DNA from: Candidatus Atribacteria bacterium
GTDB taxonomy: Bacteria; Atribacterota; JS1; SB-45; 34-128
Assembly (NCBI GenBank): GCA_003451675.1
Contig: DMCY01000004.1
Coordinates: forward strand, 1-27,687
Direction of reading: 5' to 3'
DNA length: 27,687 nt
In this document: positions 8,169 to 16,481 of the stretch, piece after piece
Layout of the letters: each line of letters starts with the position of its first letter
Numbering within the stretch: position 1 is the stretch's first letter
The notes under the pieces: generated by a model
What the model saw: only the letters and a program-made list of their open reading frames with translations
What the model was told of the DNA's origin: nothing
The model's database searches: none
Made by a program: the position numbers and the translations under genes

Positions 8169-8567
8169 ATGAGTGTTGTATCGGATCCTGTTGCTGATAT
8201 GCTAACTAGAATTCGAAATGCCAACAAGGTGCGGCATGATTCTTTAATTGTACCATCATCAAAGTTAAAATTAGAAGTTACTCGTATATTAAAAGACGAA
8301 GGTTTTATTAGAGACTATAAATATAAAGAGGATAATAAACAAGGTCAATTGACCATCTATTTAAAATATATTAATAAAGAAAAGACCATTAATAATCTTA
8401 AAAGAATTAGTAAGCCTGGATTGAGAGTCTATGTAAAAAAAGATGAGATACCAGAAGTATTGGGCGGTCTCGGGATCGCTATAATTTCTACCTCTAAGGG
8501 TATAATGACTGGTAAAGAGGCTCTACAACGTCATCTTGGTGGAGAAGTAATTTGTTATATTTGGTAA
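8169..8567 (+). CDS. rpsH: 30S ribosomal protein S8
   Basis: S8, 132 residues from ATG 8169. An upstream in-frame TTG (8139) would add a non-conserved ten-residue extension and put the GGAGGA (8155-8160) inside the gene, so it was rejected. The beginning ([16 protein letters not shown]) and end ([18 protein letters not shown]) are characteristic. S8 is a primary 16S rRNA binder. In E. coli it also represses the spc operon by binding its mRNA near rplE. Confidence 0.97.
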   Translation: MSVVSDPVADMLTRIRNANKVRHDSLIVPSSKLKLEVTRILKDEGFIRDYKYKEDNKQGQLTIYLKYINKEKTINNLKRISKPGLRVYVKKDEIPEVLGGLGIAIISTSKGIMTGKEALQRHLGGEVICYIW

Positions 8568-8905
8568 ATATAAATTAGTATATAGTATCTAGTGAAGAGG
8601 AAGAGTATTGAGCGGGTAAAGTATTTAGTTAGATGGTTAGTTGGTTACATGGTTAGCTAGTTGAGGAATGAATATATTGAAGAAATAATATCAAACTAAT
8701 TCACTAGCTAACAAAATAACCAGCTAATCAATTTAGTTGGAAGATTTTTCATGTTTTGAATTTTAAATTATGGTTTTACGCTTTTCGTTTTAAGTTTTTA
8801 GTTTAATCTAAAAGGAATCAATAATCATACAATATAATATTTACACCATATTCTAAACGATATACGAAATGCGATATACGATATACGAGAAATAGGAGGT
8901 TTTAT
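8568..8905. repeat. rpsH-rplF spacer with stem-loop word repeat
   Basis: No gene is visible in 338 bases. Tandem 8-mers (gttagatg-gttagttg-gttacatg-gttagcta) at 8628-8662 are followed about 35 bases later by the complement words (ctagctaac, ataaccagctaatc) at 8704-8733, forming an imperfect stem-loop. A tttgaattttaaattatgg/cttttcgttttaag word lies at about 8754-8805. cgatata-type tandem words fill 8858-8889. The rplF ribosome binding site AGGAGG is at about 8894-8899. Confidence 0.72.
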
Positions 8906-9445
8906 ATGTCCAGGATAGGGAAGGTGCCAATAACTATTCCTAAAGGGGTTAAAGTTGAATTAAATAATAATAAGATAAAGGTGTCCGGAGAAAGAGGTAC
9001 TTTAGAGAGAAACATCCATCCAGATATCCAGGTAAAGATAGAAGAGGACAAGATTTATGTTTCCAGGCCTTCCGATGGTAAATTTCACAGATCTTTACAT
9101 GGATTGAGTAGAAGTTTGATAAATAATTTGGTTGAAGGTGTGTTTTCAGGTTTTGAAAAAATCTTGGAAATACAGGGAGTAGGTTACCGAGCTGCTCTTG
9201 AAGGTGAGAAAATGGTCATTCAGATAGGTTATTCTCACCCCATAAATATTGAACCACCTAAAGGGATTAAATTTGAAGTGGAAAAACAGAAGATAATTAA
9301 AGTAAAAGGCATTGATAAACAGCTAGTAGGTGAAACTGCAGCTAAAATAAGATTATTGCGGAAACCAGAACCCTATAAAGGAAAGGGAATAAGATATATT
9401 AATGAAACAGTGAGAAGAAAAGTAGGTAAAACTGGTGCAAAATAA
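8906..9445 (+). CDS. rplF: 50S ribosomal protein L6
   Basis: L6, 179 residues, with the usual two tandem copies of the L6 fold. It starts SRIGKVPITIPKGV and carries the C-terminal signature PEPYKGKGIRYINE. L6 lies near the factor-binding site by the sarcin-ricin loop. ATG 8906 is preceded by AGGAGG at suitable spacing. Repeat-filled spacers bracket it on both sides, which is unusual for the spc operon. Confidence 0.98.
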   Translation: MSRIGKVPITIPKGVKVELNNNKIKVSGERGTLERNIHPDIQVKIEEDKIYVSRPSDGKFHRSLHGLSRSLINNLVEGVFSGFEKILEIQGVGYRAALEGEKMVIQIGYSHPINIEPPKGIKFEVEKQKIIKVKGIDKQLVGETAAKIRLLRKPEPYKGKGIRYINETVRRKVGKTGAK

Positions 9446-9600
9446 TCAATATAAACTAATTTGATTTGTTAGTTAGTTACTTAGTTAGCTGGTTAATTGG
9501 TTAATAAATATTAGTATTAAAATAGCTAAATATCTAACTAGAAGCCAATTAACTAATTTATCTTGCATTTTGTGTTTGAAACTAACGACTATTTTATAGG
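9446..9600. repeat. rplF-rplR spacer: stem-loop built of 8-base words
   Basis: The block gttagttagttacttagtta and further 8-mers at 9467-9505 is mirrored by complement words at about 9528-9561. The centre (9508-9527) reads attagtattaaaatagcta. Nearly the same centre, also flanked by inverted word blocks, occurs in the rpsK-rpsD spacer (about 15696-15712). The first 16 bases ataaactaatttgatt (9451-9466) also recur exactly at 12346-12361. Confidence 0.7.
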
Positions 9601-9615
9601 AAGGGAGTGCTAATA

Positions 9616-9981
9616 TTGACTGAAATAGACAAAAGATTGGCTAGAAATAAAAGACATAAAAGAGTACGTAAAAATATATCCGGTAGTAGCGAAAGGCCAC
9701 GCCTATGTATTTTTAGGAGCCTAAAGCATATATATGCCCAAGTAATTGATGATAGGAAAGGGATAACTTTAGTTTCTCTATCTACACTCAATCCAGAAAT
9801 AAAGAGGAAAGAAAAATATCAGGGGAACATAAAGGCTGCTAAAATGCTTGGCAGCTTGTTAGCTAAAAAGTTAGAGGAAAAGGGCATAAAAAAAGTAGTA
9901 TTCGACCGAGGAGGTTACCTCTATCACGGCAGAGTAAAGGCCGTAGCAGAGAGTACTAGAAAAGGAAAGGTAGTTTTTTAG
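9616..9981 (+). CDS. rplR: 50S ribosomal protein L18
   Basis: L18, 121 residues from TTG 9616. A GTG at 9607 overlaps the ribosome binding site AGGAAGGGAG (9598-9607), so the downstream TTG is preferred. The RRL-like Arg/Lys-rich N-terminus, RPRLCIFRSLKHIYAQVIDD and the ending DRGGYLYHGRVKAVAE are diagnostic. L18 binds 5S rRNA with L5. A 119-base AT-rich gap without repeat words (9982-10100) follows. Confidence 0.96.
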   Translation: MTEIDKRLARNKRHKRVRKNISGSSERPRLCIFRSLKHIYAQVIDDRKGITLVSLSTLNPEIKRKEKYQGNIKAAKMLGSLLAKKLEEKGIKKVVFDRGGYLYHGRVKAVAESTRKGKVVF

Positions 9982-10100
9982 TCTAAAAAAAATATTTGAA
10001 AGGATATTTTTTAATATAAATTCAAAGACAAGAAAAATTTAGCAAATAAAATTTAGAACCAAAAGTTATATTAAGAAAAAATGGGAGAGGAGGTGGATAA

Positions 10101-10643
10101 GTGCTAAAAATAGACCCTGAAGGTTTAGAATTAAACGAGACAGTTGTTTTTGTAAACAGAGTAAGTAAAGTTGTAAAAGGTGGAAGGAGATTTGGCTTTT
10201 CTGCTATGGTTGTAGTGGGAAATGGTGAAGGAGTAGTAGGTATAGGCTATGGAAAAGCCAAAGACGTTTCTGAGGCAATTAAAAAAGGGGCGGCAAAAGC
10301 AAAGAAGAATTTGATAAAAGTAAGAATAAAAAAAGGAACTATTCCTTATACGATTATAGGACGATATGGAGCTGCTAAGGTTTTTATGAAACCAGCCTCT
10401 CCTGGAACCGGAGTTATTGCTGGTGGTTCTGTTCGAACGATATTAGAAGCAGCAGGATATCAAAATATTTTAACTAAGTCCCTAGGAAGTGATAATAATT
10501 TGAATATTGCCAAAGCTACTATGGATGCTCTTACAAGTTTAAAGGATGCAAAAAACGTAGCAAAATTAAGAGGAAAAAGTGTGTTGGAAATGTATAACCA
10601 ACGATTACAACCAAGGGAGGTAAGAAGTAATGAAATTAAATAA
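10101..10643 (+). CDS. rpsE: 30S ribosomal protein S5
   Basis: S5, 180 residues. The double-stranded RNA-binding N-terminal domain shows [20 protein letters not shown] and [19 protein letters not shown]. The C-terminal domain has [21 protein letters not shown]5 is in the 30S body near the mRNA entry and affects accuracy. GTG start 10101 has GAGGAGG at about 10087-10093. It overlaps rplO by 14 bases. The gene normally found next, rpmD (L30), is absent. Confidence 0.98.
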   Translation: MLKIDPEGLELNETVVFVNRVSKVVKGGRRFGFSAMVVVGNGEGVVGIGYGKAKDVSEAIKKGAAKAKKNLIKVRIKKGTIPYTIIGRYGAAKVFMKPASPGTGVIAGGSVRTILEAAGYQNILTKSLGSDNNLNIAKATMDALTSLKDAKNVAKLRGKSVLEMYNQRLQPREVRSNEIK

Positions 10644-11070
10644 TTTATGTCCGGCTCCTAAATCAATTAAAAAGCGCAAAAGAGTAGGTAGAGGTTGTGG
10701 CTCAGGTCATGGTTTTACTTCCGGCCGAGGGTCAAACGGGCAAAATTCTCGCTCGGGTGGTGGAGTCAGACCGGGTTTCGAAGGCGGTCAGATGCCTCTC
10801 TACAGAAGAGTTCCCAAAAGAGGCTTTACCAGTATATTCAAAAAAAATTATAGTATCGTAAATATTGGAAGATTAAATGTATTTAAAGATGGCGATGTAG
10901 TTACCCAGAAAGAATTAATTGATAAAGGAATTATAAAAAAAGTAGGGTATGGAGTAAAAATATTAGCCAAAGGTGACTTAAATAAGAAATTAACTATAAA
11001 GGCAAATAAATTTAGCCAGAAAGCGATAAGCGAGATTGAATTAGTTGGTGGGAAGATAGAGGTGGTATAA
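10630..11070 (+). CDS. rplO: 50S ribosomal protein L15
   Basis: L15, 146 residues. The Gly/Arg-rich N-terminal half ([20 protein letters not shown], then [20 protein letters not shown]) and the C-terminal beta domain ending [14 protein letters not shown] are typical. L15 is a late assembly protein on 23S rRNA. ATG 10630 lies within the end of rpsE, with AGGGAGG at about 10614-10620. The stop abuts the secY start. Confidence 0.98.
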   Translation: MKLNNLCPAPKSIKKRKRVGRGCGSGHGFTSGRGSNGQNSRSGGGVRPGFEGGQMPLYRRVPKRGFTSIFKKNYSIVNIGRLNVFKDGDVVTQKELIDKGIIKKVGYGVKILAKGDLNKKLTIKANKFSQKAISEIELVGGKIEVV

Positions 11071-12339
11071 TTGTTTGAAACATTCCGTAATTTATTTAAA
11101 ATACCTGATTTAAAAAAGAGATTATTTTTTACCTTGAGTATGATAGTTGTGGTTAGACTGGGGAGTCACATACCTTTACCAGGTATAGATAAAGAAGCAT
11201 TGGCCAATCTATTTGCCCAGGGAGGAATATTAGGTTTTTTTGACCTTTTCGCCGGAGGAGCTTTAAGTCGTTTTTCTGTTTTTGCCTTAGGGATTATGCC
11301 CTATATTAATGCTTCTATTATCATGAATCTTTTAACTGCCGTAGTCCCCACTTTAGAACAATGGGCTAAAGAAGGGGAAGAAGGTAGGACGAAAATTACC
11401 AAAATAACTCGTTATGCAACAGTATTTTTGGCTCTTATCCAAGCTTTTGGAATAAGTGTTTGGCTGCAAAATATGGGCGTATTAATGATTTCAGGATTTG
11501 GTTTCAGATTTTTATTATTAATTACTCTTACCGCTGGAACTTGCTTTTTAATGTGGTTAGGTGAAGAAATTACTGATTTTGGTATTGGTAATGGAATTTC
11601 TATAATTATTTTTACTGGAATTATTGCCAGAATTCCTTCTCAGCTCGTGCAAACCGCTAAACTTTTTCAAGTTGGAGAAATTGGAATTTTGCCACTAGTG
11701 TTTTTAATAGTAGTTTTTATAGCTATTATCGGAGGAGTTATTGCAATTCAAAAAGGCCAGAGAAAGATACCGATTCAATATGCAAAAAGAGTAATAGGAC
11801 GCAGAATGTATGGTGGGCAAGGGACTCATATTCCTTTACGGGTGAATCAAGCTGGAGTTATTCCGATAATATTTGCCTCCGCAATATTACTTTTTCCAGC
11901 AACTATTGCGCAATTTTTTCAGAATTTAGCCTTTATGAAAAGTATGTCTGAGGCTCTTTCACCGGGACAGCCATTATATCTAATTTTGTATGCTATATTA
12001 ATTGTAGTATTTACTTTCTTTTATACAGCAATTACCTTTAATCCTGCCAATATGGCGGACAATATGAAAAAATATGGAGGTTTTATTCCCGGGATAAGAC
12101 CAGGAAAAAATACTACTGTCTATATTGATCATATAATGACTCGAATTACACTAAGTGGTGCCTTATTTTTGGCCATAATTGCTATTCTACCCAATATTTT
12201 AATAAAAATTACTGGTATTACTACTTTCTATTTCGGAGGAACGTCTTTGTTAATTATGGTAGGAGTAGCTTTAGAAACTGTTCAACAAATAGAATCACAC
12301 ATGTTAATGAGGCATTATGAAGGATTTATTAAGAAATAG
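11071..12339 (+). CDS. secY: Protein translocase subunit SecY
   Basis: SecY, 422 residues, the channel-forming subunit of the SecYEG translocon in the cytoplasmic membrane. About ten hydrophobic membrane segments are visible, from FFTLSMIVVVRLGSHIPLPG near residue 20 to the last near residue 370. Conserved elements include GIDKEALANLF, IMPYINASIIM, the plug-adjacent loops and the cytosolic QYAKRVIGRRMYGGQGTHIPL. The start is TTG directly after rplO, with GAGGTGG upstream. It is the last gene of the spc block. A 469-base repeat-filled gap follows. Confidence 0.98.
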   Translation: MFETFRNLFKIPDLKKRLFFTLSMIVVVRLGSHIPLPGIDKEALANLFAQGGILGFFDLFAGGALSRFSVFALGIMPYINASIIMNLLTAVVPTLEQWAKEGEEGRTKITKITRYATVFLALIQAFGISVWLQNMGVLMISGFGFRFLLLITLTAGTCFLMWLGEEITDFGIGNGISIIIFTGIIARIPSQLVQTAKLFQVGEIGILPLVFLIVVFIAIIGGVIAIQKGQRKIPIQYAKRVIGRRMYGGQGTHIPLRVNQAGVIPIIFASAILLFPATIAQFFQNLAFMKSMSEALSPGQPLYLILYAILIVVFTFFYTAITFNPANMADNMKKYGGFIPGIRPGKNTTVYIDHIMTRITLSGALFLAIIAILPNILIKITGITTFYFGGTSLLIMVGVALETVQQIESHMLMRHYEGFIKK

Positions 12340-12808
12340 TTTTTTATAAACTAATTTGATTCGTTAGTTAGCTGGTTAGTTGATTACCTGGTTAGCTAGT
12401 TGACGAAAGAGGCAAGTTACGAGATTAATCAGTTACCCGGTTAACCAGCTTACCTGTTGAAAATATAGGTTGCAAGATTATTTAGTTAACCTGTTTACCG
12501 GTTACCCAGTCGGCCAGTTAAAATACAGTGATAAGTAATGAGTAATGTGTGACAAGTAATAAGTTTTGGGTTACAGGGTGCAAGTTACAGGTTTAAAAAA
12601 GCCTTTATTTACAGTGAACTAAAAACTAGTTTTATATTTTTTGCTAACGACTATTCACTAACGACTAGCGACTATTTATAAGTTTTGAATTATGGCTTTA
12701 CGTGTTTTTAGTTTATTGATTTTATCCTAAACGCTGTACGCTATACGCTAACCATATACTAACGACTAATTAAAGTAGTATTGATTACTTAAAAAGAAAG
12801 GGAAAGTT
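12340..12808. repeat. secY-adk spacer with several repeat types
   Basis: No gene is visible in 469 bases. Three successive 8-mer blocks (12361-12402, about 12428-12460, about 12482-12516) are followed by a longer dispersed unit at 12525-12604 that has relatives at 21060-21140 and 23810-23900. Then come cgactattcactaacgac words (12647-12672), a ttttgaattatggctttacg word (12682-12701) and a tandem aacgctgtacgctatacgct block. The last block (12727-12750) matches 346-369 exactly over 24 bases. A further actaacgactaatt word is at about 12757-12770. No terminator or promoter was recognised. Confidence 0.75.
12525..12604. repeat. Long dispersed repeat unit, copy 1
   Basis: About 80 bases with the order tacagtgataagtaatgagt, then aagtaataag, gggttacaggg, caagttacaggttt. 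The same order of sub-words occurs at 21060-21140 and 23810-23900, so it is more complex than a simple tandem word. All three copies are on the + strand and lie in spacers upstream of non-ribosomal or metabolic genes (adk, truA, the racemase gene). Limits are approximate. Confidence 0.6.
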
Positions 12809-13459
12809 ATGAGATTAATCTTGTTAGGTCCTCCAGGTGGGGGGAAAGGGACAGTAGCAAAAAAGTTGCAGGCGGAATTCAATATTCCGGTAATTTCAAC
12901 AGGAGTAATCTTAAGAGAAGCAGTTGATAAAAAGAATAATCTGGGTATAGAAGTTGAGAATATTATGAGAAAAGGAGGCTTAGTGCCTGACTATATCATT
13001 TTGGAAATAATAAAAGAAAGAATAAAGCAGAAAGATTGTAAAAATGGTTATATCTTTGATGGTTTTCCCCGAAATATTGAACAGGCGAATTCATTAGAAA
13101 AATTAAATAAAGAGCTCAATGAATATGTTGATTATGTATTTTACTTTGAGATACCTTTCTCTGAAATAATACAAAGGTTGTCTAGCCGTAGAGTGTGTAA
13201 AAATTGTAGCACTAATTATAATTTGTCATTTAATCCTCCTAAAAAATATAATACCTGTGATCTTTGCGGCGGGGAGTTGTATCAACGAGAGGATGATAAA
13301 GAAGAGACCATAAAGAATAGATTGAAAGTATTTGCTAAACAAACTATACCTTTAAAAAAATATTATAAGGAAAAAAAATTACTGAAAGTGATAGATGCTA
13401 ATTTAAGTGAGAATGCTTTTTTAGAGATTAAGAAAGTTTTACAAGGAATATATAAATAG
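12809..13459 (+). CDS. adk: Adenylate kinase
   Basis: Cytosolic adenylate kinase (ATP + AMP = 2 ADP), 216 residues, long type with a LID domain. The P-loop GPPGGGKGT is at residues 7-15, and DGFPRNIEQA at 84-93 carries the conserved arginine. The LID has Cys130-x2-Cys133 and Cys150-x2-Cys153, a structural zinc site typical of Gram-positive-like and many anaerobic bacteria. One oddity: the AMP-site STGD motif reads STGV at residues 30-33. ATG 12809 follows a GAAAGGGA-type site. It ends 4 bases before map, as in the classical secY-adk-map order. Confidence 0.97.
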   Translation: MRLILLGPPGGGKGTVAKKLQAEFNIPVISTGVILREAVDKKNNLGIEVENIMRKGGLVPDYIILEIIKERIKQKDCKNGYIFDGFPRNIEQANSLEKLNKELNEYVDYVFYFEIPFSEIIQRLSSRRVCKNCSTNYNLSFNPPKKYNTCDLCGGELYQREDDKEETIKNRLKVFAKQTIPLKKYYKEKKLLKVIDANLSENAFLEIKKVLQGIYK

Positions 13460-13463
13460 ATTA

Positions 13464-14222
13464 ATGGTGATTTTAAAGTCTACTGAAGAAATTAGATGTA
13501 TAAAAAAGAGTTGCAAATTAGCAGCAAGCGCCTTAAACAAAATATTAGAAAATATAAGAGAGGGAATTACTACTTTAGAGTTGGATAGGATTGCTGAGGA
13601 TTATATAATAAAACATGGAGCAAAGCCTGCATTTAAAGATTATGGAATAGAAAATAATAAATTTCAGCATTCTATATGTGTTTCTATAAATGAAGAAGTA
13701 GTTCACGGTATTCCTGGAAAGAGAAGATTGAGAGAAGGGGATATTGTAAGTATAGATATTGGAACAAATTTAGAAGGTTACTATGGGGATACTGCGATTA
13801 CAGTCCCCGTAGGAAGAATAGGGCCAAAAGAACAAAAACTTTTAGAAGTAACCAAAAAATCTTTATTTAAAGGTATAGAGAAAGCCGTTATAGGTAACAG
13901 ATTAGGTGATATTTCTTTTGCCATCCAGGAAACAGTAGAAAAATCACATTTTTCTGTAGTAAAAGAATATGTAGGTCACGGAGTGGGTTGTTATTTGCAC
14001 GAAGAACCACAAATACCTAATTATGGTGTTCCTCATACTGGTTTAAGGTTAGAGGAGGGCATGGTGTTAGCACTTGAACCTATGGTAAATATGGGTGGTT
14101 ACAAAACAAGACTTTGTAATAATGGATGGACAGTTGTGACAGAAGACGGAAGCCGGTCAGCACATTTTGAACATTCTATAGCCATAACTGCAGATAGTAA
14201 CGAAATATTAACTAATCTTTAA
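13464..14222 (+). CDS. map: Methionine aminopeptidase, type I
   Basis: Type I methionine aminopeptidase, 252 residues. It removes the N-terminal Met from nascent proteins with a two-metal site. The expected ligands are visible: Asp98 (SIDIG), Asp109 (YGDTA), His172 (GHGVG), Glu205 (LEPM) and Glu236 (FEHS). The substrate-binding His81 is in VVHGIPG. ATG 13464 is 4 bases from the adk stop without a strong ribosome binding site of its own, so coupling to adk is likely. Confidence 0.97.
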   Translation: MVILKSTEEIRCIKKSCKLAASALNKILENIREGITTLELDRIAEDYIIKHGAKPAFKDYGIENNKFQHSICVSINEEVVHGIPGKRRLREGDIVSIDIGTNLEGYYGDTAITVPVGRIGPKEQKLLEVTKKSLFKGIEKAVIGNRLGDISFAIQETVEKSHFSVVKEYVGHGVGCYLHEEPQIPNYGVPHTGLRLEEGMVLALEPMVNMGGYKTRLCNNGWTVVTEDGSRSAHFEHSIAITADSNEILTNL

Positions 14223-14279
14223 ATAATTAGTAGTTGATAAATAGTTTGAGTAAAAAGAATTTAGGCGGAGGAATAATTG

Positions 14280-14495
14280 ATGGTAAAAGAAAAGTGCATA
14301 GAAATGCAAGGCAAAGTAATTCAGTCCTTGCCAAATGCTACTTTTCGGGTTGAACTGGAAAATGGTTGCGAAATATTAGCCCACATTTCAGGTAAAATCA
14401 GGATGCATTTTATTAGAATATTACCTGGAGACAGAGTGAAAGTTGAAATGTCACCTTATGATTTGACCCAAGGTAGAATTGTGTATAGATTATAA
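14280..14495 (+). CDS. infA: Translation initiation factor IF-1
   Basis: IF-1, 71 residues from ATG 14280. A TTG one codon upstream is also possible. It is a single OB-fold with [19 protein letters not shown] and the ending [12 protein letters not shown], both family hallmarks. The usual [19 protein letters not shown] segment is intact. IF-1 occupies the A site during initiation. The ribosome binding site is GGCGGAGGA at 14263-14271. The position between map and rpmJ is the standard one. Confidence 0.97.
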   Translation: MVKEKCIEMQGKVIQSLPNATFRVELENGCEILAHISGKIRMHFIRILPGDRVKVEMSPYDLTQGRIVYRL

Positions 14496-14679
14496 TTTAG
14501 TATATTGTATATCGTATTTCGTATATCGCATCAAGTAGAGCATTTTATATATGATTTTATGATATACAATATAGGAGAATCGTTCTCAGAAAACATTTTT
14601 ATTAAGAATTATATAGAATGATTTTTTACGACATACTATATACGTAATACGATATACTATATATGGAGGAAGGAAATAA
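14496..14679. repeat. infA-rpmJ spacer with mirrored cgtata/tatacg words
   Basis: Words of the type gtatatcgtatttcgtatat at about 14507-14529 are mirrored by acgacatactatatacgtaa and related words at about 14628-14662. In the middle is a small perfect hairpin, gagaa-tcg-ttctc at 14576-14588. The rpmJ ribosome binding site GGAGGAAGG is at 14665-14673. Confidence 0.65.
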
Positions 14680-14796
14680 ATGAAAGTAAGATCATCAGTC
14701 AAAAAAATGTGTGCAAAATGCAAAATAATAAAAAGAAAAGGTAAAATAAGAATAATTTGTAATAATCCAAAGCATAAACAGAGACAGGGGAAATAA
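14680..14796 (+). CDS. rpmJ: 50S ribosomal protein L36, zinc-binding form
   Basis: A 38-codon gene reading [20 protein letters not shown] onward, clearly L36. Cys11, Cys14, Cys27 and His32 give the complete zinc site of the C+ form. The usual 'MKVR.SVKKMC.KC' beginning and the C-terminal NPKHKQRQG are present. L36 binds 23S rRNA in the 50S subunit. ATG 14680 has GGAGG 11-15 bases upstream. Its place between infA and rpsM is canonical. Confidence 0.96.
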   Translation: MKVRSSVKKMCAKCKIIKRKGKIRIICNNPKHKQRQGK

Positions 14797-14820
14797 TTTT
14801 AAAGGAGGATATATTAAGAT

Positions 14821-15198
14821 ATGGCCAGAATAGCTGGAGTAGATTTACCTAGAAATAAGAGAATAGAATATGCTTTAACTTATATCTATGGAATTGGTAT
14901 TACCAGCGCTCGTTCCATATTAAAGGAGTCAAAAGTTAATTTGGATACCAGGGCAAAAGATCTAACCGAAGAAGAGATAAATAAGATAAAGGGAATTATT
15001 GATAAAAATTTTAAAGTAGAAGGAGAATGTAGAAGTGAAGTTACCACCTCTATAAAAAGGCTTATGGATATAGGTTCATATAGAGGTCTAAGGCATCGAA
15101 AGGGATTGACGGTGAGGGGTCAAAGAACTAAAACTAATGCGAGAACCAGAAAAGGACCCAAGAAAACAGTAGGAGCAAGAAAAAAGAAAAGTATGTAA
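14821..15198 (+). CDS. rpsM: 30S ribosomal protein S13
   Basis: S13, 125 residues. It begins [20 protein letters not shown], with the helix-hairpin-helix [14 protein letters not shown]. The basic C-terminal tail after [16 protein letters not shown] contacts tRNA and the 50S subunit. ATG 14821 has AAGGAGG at 14801-14807. It lies 28 bases upstream of rpsK. Confidence 0.98.
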   Translation: MARIAGVDLPRNKRIEYALTYIYGIGITSARSILKESKVNLDTRAKDLTEEEINKIKGIIDKNFKVEGECRSEVTTSIKRLMDIGSYRGLRHRKGLTVRGQRTKTNARTRKGPKKTVGARKKKSM

Positions 15199-15226
15199 TA
15201 TCTCAGATACTGAAAGGAGAATTTAA

Positions 15227-15622
15227 TTGGCTAATAAGAAAAAAACAAAGAAAACCAAGAAGAAAATAAAAAGAAATATAGTTTTAGGGGTAGTTCACAT
15301 CCAATCTACTTTTAACAATACTATAGTTACCATTACAGATGGAGACGGAAATGTAATTGCTTGGTCTAGTGCGGGGAGTATGGGTTATAAAGGAAGTAAA
15401 AAAAGTACGTCTTTTGCTGCTCAAATGACCGCTGAAGCGGTGGCTAAAAAAGCTATGGATCAAGGATTAAAAGAAGTGGACGTATTGGTAAAAGGTCCTG
15501 GTCCAGGGCGAGAAACAGCAATTAGATCTTTACAAGCAGTAGGTTTAAAAGTTAATATGATTAAGGACGTTACTCCAATTCCACATAATGGTTGCAGGCC
15601 CCCAAAACAAAGAAGGATATAA
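15227..15622 (+). CDS. rpsK: 30S ribosomal protein S11
   Basis: S11, 131 residues. After a Lys-rich N-terminus come [38 protein letters not shown] and the ending [15 protein letters not shown], all diagnostic. S11 is in the 30S platform. The start is TTG 15227, followed by GCTAATAAG (ANK), with AAAGGAG at about 15212-15218. A repeat-filled spacer separates it from rpsD. Confidence 0.98.
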   Translation: MANKKKTKKTKKKIKRNIVLGVVHIQSTFNNTIVTITDGDGNVIAWSSAGSMGYKGSKKSTSFAAQMTAEAVAKKAMDQGLKEVDVLVKGPGPGRETAIRSLQAVGLKVNMIKDVTPIPHNGCRPPKQRRI

Positions 15623-15806
15623 ATTAGTCGTTAGTTTCAAATATAAAATACAAGATAAATTAGTTAGATAGTTAATGGTTAACTAGTAAATGAATTATTA
15701 GTATTAAACTAGCTAATTAGTTAACTATTAAACCAGTTAACCAATTTAAATTAAAATTTTCTATTATAAAGTTTTAAGAAGATAAGGAAGGAGGTTTTTA
15801 TTATAT
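15623..15806. repeat. rpsK-rpsD spacer: stem-loop built of 8-base words
   Basis: Word block ttagttagatagttaatggt and following bases (15659-15690) and its imperfect complement (about 15716-15748) flank a centre attagtattaaactagctaa (15694-15713). The centre is nearly identical to that of the rplF-rplR spacer. A gtcgttagt word stands just after rpsK (15627-15635). The rpsD ribosome binding site AAGGAGG is at about 15787-15793. Confidence 0.7.
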
Positions 15807-16439
15807 ATGGCAAGATATATAGGGGCGGTATGTAAATTGTGCCGCAGAGAAACAGTGAAGTTATTTTTAAAAGGAGATAGGTGTTATTCTGATAAATGTC
15901 CTATAGAAAAAGGAACTTCGTTACCCGGTAAAAATGCAAAAAAGACAAGGATAAGAAAATTATCTACCTATGGCGTAAGATTAAGAGAAAAACAGAAACT
16001 TAGAAAGTATTATGGATTACTGGAAAAGCAATTCAAAAATCTTTTTGAAAAAGCTGAAAAGAAAAAAGGCGTTACTGGAGAAAATTTCTTGGAATTACTA
16101 GAGAGGAGATTGGATAATATAGTTTATCGATTTAGTATAACTAAATCAAGAGCTCACGCTCGACAATTGGTTCTGCATTCACATGTATTAGTTAATGGGA
16201 AAAAAGTGAATATACCCTCTTATCAGGTTAATATTAATGATGTGATTGAGATTAAAGAAAAGAGCGGAAATATTAAAAATATTAAAGAAATCAAGGAAGG
16301 GAAGATAGAAGTTAGTATTCCCTCCTGGTTAGAGTTTGATGCTGAGAACTTAAAAGGAAAGATAATAAAATTTCCCTCTAAAGAAGAATTAAATTTGCCG
16401 GTAGAGGAAAAGTTGGTAGTTGAGTATTATTCTCGTTAG
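15807..16439 (+). CDS. rpsD: 30S ribosomal protein S4, zinc-binding form
   Basis: S4, 210 residues. N-terminal Cys9, Cys12, Cys26 and Cys31 mark the C+ zinc form. The S4 RNA-binding domain follows near residues 98-160, with LERRLDNIVYRF and ARQLVLHSHVLVNGKKVNIP. S4 nucleates 16S 5'-domain assembly. In E. coli it represses the alpha operon. ATG 15807 follows AAGGAGG with somewhat long spacing. rpoA begins about 40 bases downstream. Confidence 0.98.
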   Translation: MARYIGAVCKLCRRETVKLFLKGDRCYSDKCPIEKGTSLPGKNAKKTRIRKLSTYGVRLREKQKLRKYYGLLEKQFKNLFEKAEKKKGVTGENFLELLERRLDNIVYRFSITKSRAHARQLVLHSHVLVNGKKVNIPSYQVNINDVIEIKEKSGNIKNIKEIKEGKIEVSIPSWLEFDAENLKGKIIKFPSKEELNLPVEEKLVVEYYSR

Positions 16440-16481
16440 TATTTTTGGGTTTCCTATACCTAAAGAAGGAGGGCATTGAAG

